Source of the DNA: an uncultured Bacteroidales bacterium
GTDB lineage: Bacteria; Bacteroidota; Bacteroidia; Bacteroidales; P3
Assembly: GCA_947168515.1 (NCBI GenBank)
Contig: CAMVMF010000006.1
Coordinates: 1 to 64,000, forward strand
DNA length: 64,000 bases
Direction: 5' to 3'
This document shows positions 18,190-26,090 of this stretch, piece after piece. Below the pieces are notes generated by a model that was not told the origin of the DNA, did no database searches, and worked only from the letters and a program-made list of their open reading frames with translations. The stretch's first letter is position 1, and every line of letters starts with the position of its first letter. The position numbers and the translations under genes were made by a program.

Positions 18190-19443
18190 CTATGGATTCA
18201 ACCATTCTCTATCTGGTTTAGCCAGTAGTCTTGCATTATTGTATGCTTGATCCAACGTTAAGATTGTTGTCACTTCGTAAATCTGCTCACTCTTTTGTAT
18301 TACCATTGCTGCCAAAGCTTTTCCTCTATTCCTCCTCTCGCATAGAGGAACTAAAAACTGAATATCGTTATTATAGAAATGCGGTATAGCAGTTTTATAA
18401 TTACGCTTAATCCTTTTTTTTGCCATCTCAATAGAATCCTCTATAGCATCGCGAAACTCTTGTTCGGACATCTTCTGTATTTCTTCTGAAGCGACTCTTT
18501 TTCTACGTGTGTTTAAATGTTCCCAATTAGGTCGAATGTTGATTGTTGTGTCAAAAATAAGTTTACTGGTTTCTGTCTCTTCAAAATATGTTGCTATCTC
18601 AGGAATGTCTGTGAAATATTTAAAATATACCGATTGATCTGTATTAAATTCCAAAAACCACCATTTGGGTGTTTTTATTCCCCACGATGTACTGTCTGTA
18701 TACCTGCGATTTTCACTAAAATATGCGTATATCTCATTTTGAAAAACATCAACTAAGCCGGTATTGAGAAAAAGATACTTCACTCCTTTTGAAGATGCAC
18801 CTTCAACATATTTTCCTTGATCAACAACCCTCTTACATGTTTGGTTAAGATAGCTTTTCAAAATAGGATTTCCACCTGTTGGTTTTTGAATATAATCCCA
18901 ATTTTCATCTTCGCATAAATCAGTTTGTAGTTGATGTACTGCATTTTCATAGTCCTGGAATTCTGCAAATCCTAGTATGAATGGCCGATTGTCAAGCAAA
19001 ACAACGTTTTTTGCCAACATCCCTTTTTCATTTGAACTAGGGGTAAATATCACGGGATCTTCTTCTTCAAAACTAACATATTTATCGGCGACCGATTTCT
19101 TTACATTCGAATGGTGCAAGAAATATTCATCTTCAGAATGATAATCTTTAATATAATAATAGTCAAAATCATAATCACCCTCCTTTTTCTTAATATACCC
19201 TACCTTTCTTTTTTCTAAATCGAGCTTAACGTTAAACGCTTCTGTCTGTCCTGAACGTTTTGTGGACGGCTTTGTCTCAAAAATAACAGGTTCGTTTTGA
19301 GCCTTGTCGTTTAATAAAAGGACCTCTAATTCATCCTTCACATTACTAATGTGAAAATATACATCAATGTTTTCATCTGTATCTAATGTAAGATACCCCC
19401 AACCTTTACTGGTGTTGTAAAATTTTACTATTCCTTTTTCCAT
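18190..19443 (-). CDS. tandem cold-shock-like domain protein with DUF3825-like C-terminal domain
   Basis: MEKGIVKFYNTSKGWGYLTLDTDENIDVYFHISNV (CSD), second CSD-like KVGYIKKKEGDYDFDYYYIKDYHSEDEYFLHHSNV, C-term FLNTGLVDVFQNEIYAYF...TAIPHFYNNDIQFLVPLC...TILTLDQAYNNARLLAKPDREWL. Confidence 0.7.
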   Translation of the reverse strand: MEKGIVKFYNTSKGWGYLTLDTDENIDVYFHISNVKDELEVLLLNDKAQNEPVIFETKPSTKRSGQTEAFNVKLDLEKRKVGYIKKKEGDYDFDYYYIKDYHSEDEYFLHHSNVKKSVADKYVSFEEEDPVIFTPSSNEKGMLAKNVVLLDNRPFILGFAEFQDYENAVHQLQTDLCEDENWDYIQKPTGGNPILKSYLNQTCKRVVDQGKYVEGASSKGVKYLFLNTGLVDVFQNEIYAYFSENRRYTDSTSWGIKTPKWWFLEFNTDQSVYFKYFTDIPEIATYFEETETSKLIFDTTINIRPNWEHLNTRRKRVASEEIQKMSEQEFRDAIEDSIEMAKKRIKRNYKTAIPHFYNNDIQFLVPLCERRNRGKALAAMVIQKSEQIYEVTTILTLDQAYNNARLLAKPDREWLNP

Positions 19444-19471
19444 GGTTTACTACGATTAAATATTTTCTTCA

Positions 19472-19512
19472 AATGCAAAAATACACTCTCGAAGTGCAAC
19501 CTTTTTGCGCAG
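19472..19512 (-). promoter_or_regulatory. shared promoter module upstream of CSD-DUF3825-like gene
   Basis: minus strand CTGCGCAAAAAGGTTGCACTTCGAGAGTGTATTTTTGCATTT. Confidence 0.65.
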
Positions 19513-19666
19513 TGGAATAATTTTAGGTTTACGCCGAAAGCGATTGCAAAGATACAAAGATTTTTTGGATTGAAAAGAAATAAATGAAAAAGAAGCAGAA
19601 GAAAGAGTGAATGATGCTTTTACATGGAATACTGTTACTAGTTACAACTAATTGGTTTCATTTGTC

Positions 19667-20110
19667 TTAGTCTGCAAAACTAGAGTGTGAACTGGGGCTA
19701 TTAAATATGGTCAACAAGATTGGCTGAATCTTATATGGGATTAGAAATATGGTGTATGGGGCTTTGCCGTGAATTTGACAGACAGTGTTTGTCAAGTTAC
19801 CATAAACCATATAAAATTGTCGTACCTGACGTAGGTTAGAATATAACCAACCCTCACAATACCGTACAGGCAGACGAGCCGACAACTCTCTGAAAACCTG
19901 CTTGCCATATTCTGCATGGCTTTTACCCTGCTGTTCATTTTGAACAATATACTGGCTAATATAATATTTCGTATACACCTCGGCTATGTTGGTTGCTGTA
20001 ACCAGCCTTCGTCGTGCTTGTTCTATCAACCCCAATATACGTCCAAAAAGCACATCTATTTGTGACTCTTCATTCGTCTCTGTTTGTTTCAGTGTTTCAT
20101 CCTTGCCCAT
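19667..20110 (-). pseudogene. truncated DUF1016 (YhcG-like PDDEXK nuclease) N-terminal domain
   Basis: LFGRILGLIEQARRRLVTATNIAEVYTKYYISQYIVQNEQQGKSHAEYGKQVFRELSARLPVRYCEGWLYSNLRQVRQFYMVY matches DUF1016_N; the catalytic C-terminal domain is absent. Confidence 0.7.
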
Positions 20111-20140
20111 AACATTAATTATTGATAGTCTCAGTTTTGT

Positions 20141-20184
20141 TTTCGGCTGCAAAATTACACCCTAGAAGTGCAATCTTTTTACGC
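20141..20184 (-). promoter_or_regulatory. shared promoter module upstream of DUF1016 fragment
   Basis: minus strand GCGTAAAAAGATTGCACTTCTAGGGTGTAATTTTGCAGCCGAAA. Confidence 0.65.
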
Positions 20185-20298
20185 TTTTATTTATACTGCA
20201 TTTTGATAGCGACTAGAAAGATATGAGGAATATTGTATTGGGAGAAAAGATAGTTAATGGCATTCTCTGAAAACTATTTACTCAAAGGAGAGGGTAAT

Positions 20299-21018
20299 CT
20301 ATTTCATTATCATAACTGCGATAAACAGCATTACCGACACAAACAACAATATCTTAAACCAAAATAGGCCTTCATTATAATTCTTGTATTTAGTCGTTGC
20401 AATTTTGGAATTAATGTATATCTGTGATTTCAGGTCATCTTCATATTTAGTTCCGCCCTTTTTATAGTCTTCATACTTCATTTGGCTAATATCACCATAG
20501 AAAATATACGATGGCTTCTCTATAGTAGGATTCTCATTATACCTTTTTTCATTGTCAATGTCAGCGCGGATTGCCTGAAATAGGTAAATACAGCACACAA
20601 TCAATAAGGTCATTTCAATAACCAAAAGAACAAAAACCGTGAATCTACTCCAAGAAAATGACAAATCAGAAGTCCCTGAACAATATTCCATAAACGGTGC
20701 AAAGATATAACTTCGCAAGAGTTTCATGATGTCACTGGTCACAATAACAGTAATAGCTACACCTACTATTGCCAGCAAGATACCTGCTTTTTGGTCACAA
20801 TTATTCACCCAAGAGTTAACTGATTCCAACGAAAATTTTAGATTTTCCCTCTCAATGTTGTTTACAGATTCTAATGGTGCTTGCTCTTTGTTTACAGTTT
20901 CCGATAGTGCTTGCTTTTTATTTTGTTTCTTCACTCTTTTACCTATAACATGATTAATGCTCACAAAAACGATAACGGCAATGCAAACAAAAAAATAAAT
21001 AATTCCGAACGTTTCCAT
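20299..21018 (-). CDS. Pycsar effector, PycTM-like (DUF5706) transmembrane protein
   Basis: SVNSWVNNCDQKAGILLAIVGVAITVI, central and C-terminal TM helices, YIFYGDISQM...DLKSQIYINSKIATTKYKNYNEGLFWFK; 28 bp downstream of the cyclase. Confidence 0.75.
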   Translation of the reverse strand: METFGIIYFFVCIAVIVFVSINHVIGKRVKKQNKKQALSETVNKEQAPLESVNNIERENLKFSLESVNSWVNNCDQKAGILLAIVGVAITVIVTSDIMKLLRSYIFAPFMEYCSGTSDLSFSWSRFTVFVLLVIEMTLLIVCCIYLFQAIRADIDNEKRYNENPTIEKPSYIFYGDISQMKYEDYKKGGTKYEDDLKSQIYINSKIATTKYKNYNEGLFWFKILLFVSVMLFIAVMIMK

Positions 21019-21046
21019 ATTATTCTTATTTTATTAAAAAAAACAT

Positions 21047-22000
21047 TTAAAAAGCCCACAATAATTCAGCACCCCAAACATCAAATTCAATATCCTTAAT
21101 TCTCCGTTTTTCCTTCTTCCACCATCCATTCGTTATACTATTAGAATTAGGTTGGGCTTTTGCATATTCTTGATATACCATGTCGGATAGTAGGATTGGG
21201 TTGTATCTATAATCAACTCCACTCTTTTTTATAGAATAGACTTTACGGCATGAGGATATTTCCAAGTTTTGGTTATATGGTGAGACCCTTAATTTTGATG
21301 ACAGTTCCTCTTCGGTAAACTTTTTTGTTTTCCTGTAGTACCCGCTTGGTCTCCCATGATATAGTCCAATCCCAAAATCAAGCTCATAGAATTCTCCATC
21401 GACAAAGTAAACGACATCAGTAAAATTCTTGTTAGCACAGTCTGTAAGGCGTGAAGCAAAATTTGAAGGATAGCCGACCCATACAAGCCCCTTATTGTCA
21501 TCATTCTCTACACCCTTCTTCCGTATACCAACCTTCATTACGCTGAGCTTTCCATAGTCAACACCTATACCACATTTAAACTCAAAATTGTCAAACTTCT
21601 GGTTTATCAGAGAAGCTATATGATTGATTGTGATAGCACAGTGCACAGCCTTCTTATAGCTATCAACGGGAGGAAACACCACCATCACTCTGTCACCAAT
21701 GATATTACGGACATACCCTCCTTCATATTGTGCAGCAAGTAAAACGCAATGAGTAAAAACTGAGTATATCCTACCCATTGTGCGGATTTGCTTGTCTTTA
21801 GTGAGTTGGACGGAGTTTCTTATATCGACAAACAAGACACATGTGTTAATCTCAACACCTTTCTTTTCTTCCCCATTACCGTATGTTAGACTAGGATCAT
21901 CCAATCCCGGAACATAGCTCTTCGTGGTGAATGTGAATGTGGTGTTTTTCCAATCGTTAATGACGTTTGTGATATCTTCGAAAAAATCTTTACGTGACAT
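21047..22000 (-). CDS. Pycsar-type class III nucleotide (uridylate/cytidylate) cyclase
   Basis: CVLFVDIRNSVQLTKDK, YEGGYVRNIIGDRVMVVFPP, CGIGVDYGKL, VWVGYPSNFASRLTDCA; followed by PycTM-like effector. Confidence 0.8.
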   Translation of the reverse strand: MSRKDFFEDITNVINDWKNTTFTFTTKSYVPGLDDPSLTYGNGEEKKGVEINTCVLFVDIRNSVQLTKDKQIRTMGRIYSVFTHCVLLAAQYEGGYVRNIIGDRVMVVFPPVDSYKKAVHCAITINHIASLINQKFDNFEFKCGIGVDYGKLSVMKVGIRKKGVENDDNKGLVWVGYPSNFASRLTDCANKNFTDVVYFVDGEFYELDFGIGLYHGRPSGYYRKTKKFTEEELSSKLRVSPYNQNLEISSCRKVYSIKKSGVDYRYNPILLSDMVYQEYAKAQPNSNSITNGWWKKEKRRIKDIEFDVWGAELLWAF

Positions 22001-22032
22001 CTATAATAGTAATTAATAATTAAATGTTTCGT

Positions 22033-22077
22033 TTTCGGCTGCAAAATTACACTCTCGATGTGCAGCCTTTTTGCGCG
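22033..22077 (-). promoter_or_regulatory. shared promoter module upstream of Pycsar operon
   Basis: minus strand CCGCGCAAAAAGGCTGCACATCGAGAGTGTAATTTTGCAGCCGAAA. Confidence 0.65.
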
Positions 22078-22156
22078 GTGGTTTTTCTGTCTATTTTTCG
22101 GTGTTTTCTGTTTCCTTTAATCTCATCAAGTTGCTCAGTTGCACCCTGTGGTCGTA

Positions 22157-23428
22157 CTATTTTGCCCCCAACAGCCATTTGGTAGCGGGGAGTACGTGGA
22201 TAGTTTCGTTGTCTTTTTCAATCGTCTGCTCGGTGCCGAAGGTAATCAGCGTGAGGTTACGGCAATTGAACTTTTTGGCACCTCGCAGCAGGGCATTGAT
22301 TTCGCGCTGACGTGTTCTTTTGGAAGTGACATTGTAACTTACTTGTATCAATTCCTGCACGATTCCGTTTTTGGCCACTAAGAAATCAATCTCAAAGGAT
22401 TTCTCCTTATAGTAGAATATTTCGGCATACTGGTGGTGATAACGGCGCAGGAGTTCCAGGCACACCACATTCTCCAGCCGCCATCCGAGATTTTCAAGCG
22501 AGAAGGTGTCGTTGCGCTCGGCGGCCAAAGCCACGTCTACCACATAGCATTTCTCGTTGCGAAGGCGTTCGCTGGCCTTGTAGGAGAACTTCTTTACACC
22601 AACAAACAAGAATGCCTCTTTCAAGTAGCCGAAATATTTCTCGGCCGTATGGTTGGAGATACCGAACAACTTAGCAATGGCGGTGGCCGAAAATTCTTGT
22701 GCAAAGTTGTCGGCGAGATAAGCGGCCACCTTTGCGAGGATATCTACTTGACGGATGCGGAAGCGCCGAGATATGTCGTTGCGGATGATTGCATTAAACA
22801 AACCGTCGATATAGTTTTGGGGGTTGCTCTCGTTCTGCAATTCGGGAAAACCGCCTACATGAAGGTATTTGTGCAGTGCATTTTGCCGAATGCCCTCGGC
22901 TTTGGTGGTGATGGAAGCGACATCTACGCCGCTCATACGGCAATAGTCAGAAAAAGAAAAAGGATAAAGCTCCACCTTATTGTATCGGCCTGTAAGGTGG
23001 GTAATCAGCTCGTTGGACAACAACTTAGAGTTCGACCCCGTAAGGAAGATACGTTTTTTTTGCCGCAACAGTCGGTTGACAAACAGCGGCCACGACTCCA
23101 CATTCTGTATCTCGTCGAAGAAAAGGCAATCTACATTGCCATAAACAATATAGATGGCTTCGAGCAGTTTGTTTAGGTCATCGGTCTGCATCGTCGAAAG
23201 ACGTTCATCGTCGAAATTGACAAATGCACAATTGATAGCATTGTCTATCAGGTACTTGGTACAAAAGGTAGATTTCCCGCTCCTTCGCACCCCAATGACC
23301 ACCTGTGCCAAACCACTATCTGGTGATAGCTGTGAAGCCTCGTCGCGATTGCAGAAGACACTCATATCTTCTGACTGAATCTCCTCGCGTTGGTCGGCCA
23401 CTATCTGGGCTAATTCTTCAACTGACAT
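22157..23428 (-). CDS. AAA ATPase with DUF4143-like C-terminal domain
   Basis: Walker A VVIGVRRSGKSTFCTKYL, DCLFFDEIQNVESWPLFVNRLL, LTGSNSKLLSNELITHLTGRYNKVELYPFSF. Confidence 0.85.
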   Translation of the reverse strand: MSVEELAQIVADQREEIQSEDMSVFCNRDEASQLSPDSGLAQVVIGVRRSGKSTFCTKYLIDNAINCAFVNFDDERLSTMQTDDLNKLLEAIYIVYGNVDCLFFDEIQNVESWPLFVNRLLRQKKRIFLTGSNSKLLSNELITHLTGRYNKVELYPFSFSDYCRMSGVDVASITTKAEGIRQNALHKYLHVGGFPELQNESNPQNYIDGLFNAIIRNDISRRFRIRQVDILAKVAAYLADNFAQEFSATAIAKLFGISNHTAEKYFGYLKEAFLFVGVKKFSYKASERLRNEKCYVVDVALAAERNDTFSLENLGWRLENVVCLELLRRYHHQYAEIFYYKEKSFEIDFLVAKNGIVQELIQVSYNVTSKRTRQREINALLRGAKKFNCRNLTLITFGTEQTIEKDNETIHVLPATKWLLGAK

Positions 23429-23459
23429 ATGGTAATTTTTTTTGCAAAGATACGAAATA

Positions 23460-23600
23460 ATTCCTTATTGGGACAAAAAAAGTATATAAAACTTCCTTAT
23501 TTTCCCAATTTTCGGCAGTGAAACTTCCTTATTTGACCTGTTTCGGCACCCGAAAACTTCCTTATTTTCCCAATTTTCGGCAGTGAAACTTCCTTATTTG
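23460..23600. repeat. direct repeats: two 48-bp copies 65 bp apart containing four ACTTCCTTATTT motifs plus one related motif at the promoter
   Basis: AAAACTTCCTTATTTTCCCAATTTTCGGCAGTGAAACTTCCTTATTTG at 23488-23535 and 23553-23600; AATTCCTTATTGGGAC near 23458-23474. Confidence 0.85.
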
Positions 23601-23651
23601 TACCAATGGAGCAGCCATTGCACCCTCAAACTGTCTTGAAAGGAGGCTCGC

Positions 23652-24974
23652 TCACATATCGTCCATGGAGAGGCCTATCTGGGTGACGCTATATTTGGCC
23701 AGATGGGTACTCAATGAGGCCACCTTTCGGGACAGTTCGGCGGGATTATATTTCTTTGGCTGTCGTTTGATTTCTGCCACAATAGCTGTCTTGTCGATAT
23801 CGTTGATGGCAATCATGTCTATCTCGTTTTCTCCTTTTCGATCCCAATAGTTGCCCACAAGCGTCACACGCTCTTCTTCCATCCATTTCTGGCGGTAATA
23901 CTGTTCAAGCACTAGGCCCGAAAACTGTTCATAGTCCCGTTCGACAATTTCTAACAGAAGGTCGTGGCGTCCCATTTCGACAAGCGACTGATTGCGCAGA
24001 ATAAAACGAAACCAAAATCGAAGGAAACAGTCATCTATTTGCCAGCGCAGATTGCGACCTCCGGGCTTGCTGAAAATGGGTTGTTTACGGTGGATGTAGT
24101 TGTAATCGCTTTCAAGGTTATCGAGGTATGAACCTGTGTTTTTCCCGATAGCACCGTCTATCTCGCTTTGTGTTGTCATGCCAGCTGCAATGAGTTGCAA
24201 GATGCTGAGATAGTTGGTGTAGTCTTTCCCAAACTCGGACATGATAAGTTCTGACCCCTCAGAAAGGTAGGGCGAGCCCTCCTGCGTAATCCAACGGAGC
24301 ATCTGTGTCTTAGTGGTGGCTCCGCTGTCCATAAGCCAAGCCACATACTTAGCAACGCCACCTGTTAGTGCGTAGAGGCAAAGCAGGTCTTCGGAGGTAT
24401 ATTGCGGGTTGTGGTCACCAAGAATCTGTTTCAACACCTGTATTCGGAATGGCTGCACAGCTATTCGACAGTCTTGGCGGCCATAGAGGGGTTCGTCTTC
24501 GTTGTCGAATATCTTGTGCATCATGCTATAAATGCTGCCACAAGCCACCAGATTGACTTTGGACTGCTCGTGATAACGGTCCCATAAATCTTGAATATGA
24601 CTTGGGATGGCAGGATTTGTTTTAACGAAATTCTGAAACTCGTCAAACACAAGTGTAAAATGGTGTTGCTGTCCATAGCGCAACAGTTGCTCAAAGAATT
24701 GGGCAAATGTTTCCATCTGGCCGTAAACCTCTAGACCAAGCATCCGAGCAGCTGCTTCTTGAAATTTGCTTGTCAAAACCTTCTCGTTGTCTTTAGAAAC
24801 GTATAGGTAAAGCATGGGGGAGTAGCCATCGGAGCTATCGGCACCTTGGGTCAGCAAGGTGGTTTTACCAACACGTCTCCTCCCGATAAGAACTGTAAGT
24901 CGCCCACGTTCAGTAGATTGATTCCAATTCTGGAGAAGTGTTTCCAACTCTTTTTTTCTATCGTAGAATCTCAT
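23652..24974 (-). CDS. ATP-binding protein (archaeal-type ATPase/DUF234-like)
   Basis: MRFYDRKKELETLL, VLIGRRRVGKTTLLTQ, TLVFDEFQNFVKTNP, VACGSIYSMMHKIF. Confidence 0.85.
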   Translation of the reverse strand: MRFYDRKKELETLLQNWNQSTERGRLTVLIGRRRVGKTTLLTQGADSSDGYSPMLYLYVSKDNEKVLTSKFQEAAARMLGLEVYGQMETFAQFFEQLLRYGQQHHFTLVFDEFQNFVKTNPAIPSHIQDLWDRYHEQSKVNLVACGSIYSMMHKIFDNEDEPLYGRQDCRIAVQPFRIQVLKQILGDHNPQYTSEDLLCLYALTGGVAKYVAWLMDSGATTKTQMLRWITQEGSPYLSEGSELIMSEFGKDYTNYLSILQLIAAGMTTQSEIDGAIGKNTGSYLDNLESDYNYIHRKQPIFSKPGGRNLRWQIDDCFLRFWFRFILRNQSLVEMGRHDLLLEIVERDYEQFSGLVLEQYYRQKWMEEERVTLVGNYWDRKGENEIDMIAINDIDKTAIVAEIKRQPKKYNPAELSRKVASLSTHLAKYSVTQIGLSMDDM

Positions 24975-25063
24975 GTAATGGGTGTTAATTTAACCGCCAT
25001 TAAATTAATGACGGTTGCAAAGATAGCAATTATTTTTGATATAACAACTTTTCCATCTTTTTC

Positions 25064-26071
25064 TTAATGATAAAGGCTGTGCATCTGGCTGGCGATTTCG
25101 GCTATCTGCTGGCGCAGGTGCTGGGGTTGCAGCACTTCGATGTCGGCTCCGAAGGAGAGCAGTTCGGCCACCAGCTCGCGGTTCACCCGCATGCGAAAAG
25201 TAATGGTGTGGCTTTGGTCATCATAGTCGACGATAAGCTGATTCTCGCTGAAAGGTTTGGTCTCGACATAGGGGTAACGCTGGTTCGAAACCCGCAGGAT
25301 TATCTGTTCGACGGCCATGTCGCTGTTGCGGCTCACACCAATCATGTTGTCGAAGAAGGTGCTGAAATCCACCTCCGGCTGACGGTAGGCGTGCCGCCAC
25401 TGGCGGATGCCAAGTATGCGGTCGAGGGCGAGGTTCTGGATGCCGTCGCGCCCTTCGACTGCGGCAAAAAGGAACCACCGGCTGTTGAACTGCTTGAGAT
25501 GGTAAGGATGAACTTTCAAATCCTCGGGACTGGGTTGGAAATAAGGCTTGTATCGTACTATGACGGGATGGCGGTTTGTGATGCTCTCCAGCATAGTGGC
25601 GAAATGCGCATTACCGGCAAAGGCACTGTTGTTCTCGAAACTGACGTAGGGGTCGTCCGCCTCTAAAGGACGCCCGTCGGCAATGGCCTGGAGGGTGGTG
25701 AGCATCCACTGCCACTGGGGGTTCTGCTCGTCGGCATCGCTATAGCGTTGGAGCAACATGTCGATGGTACGGGTGAGGGCATCATGGTCAGGTGCTGCCA
25801 GCTGAAGGACTTCTAGTCTAAAGGAAGTGTCGGAATAGCGATAATAATAGCGTTCCTTCAACTCGGGGTCAAACTCGACGTTGTAGGGTTCACTCTGGAG
25901 TTCTTGTAAATCGTTCTGTATGGTGCGTTTAGAAATTGGAGGCAGGCCTTTCTTGTTTAATTCTCGGTTGCAACGCTCCAGTAGGTCGCTGGCCTTATAG
26001 CGTTGCGAGCCATCTCGAAAACAGCTGTCGAGCACCGCGTAACGTAGCATCTTATTTCGGTCAAGGGGCAT
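25064..26071 (-). CDS. WYL domain-containing transcriptional regulator
   Basis: N-terminal HTH CNRELNKKGLPPISKRTIQNDLQEL; WYL region HPYHLKQFNSRWFLFAAVEGRDGIQNLALDRI. Confidence 0.85.
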   Translation of the reverse strand: MPLDRNKMLRYAVLDSCFRDGSQRYKASDLLERCNRELNKKGLPPISKRTIQNDLQELQSEPYNVEFDPELKERYYYRYSDTSFRLEVLQLAAPDHDALTRTIDMLLQRYSDADEQNPQWQWMLTTLQAIADGRPLEADDPYVSFENNSAFAGNAHFATMLESITNRHPVIVRYKPYFQPSPEDLKVHPYHLKQFNSRWFLFAAVEGRDGIQNLALDRILGIRQWRHAYRQPEVDFSTFFDNMIGVSRNSDMAVEQIILRVSNQRYPYVETKPFSENQLIVDYDDQSHTITFRMRVNRELVAELLSFGADIEVLQPQHLRQQIAEIASQMHSLYH

Positions 26072-26090
26072 AAAACAAGGGCTTTGGGGT

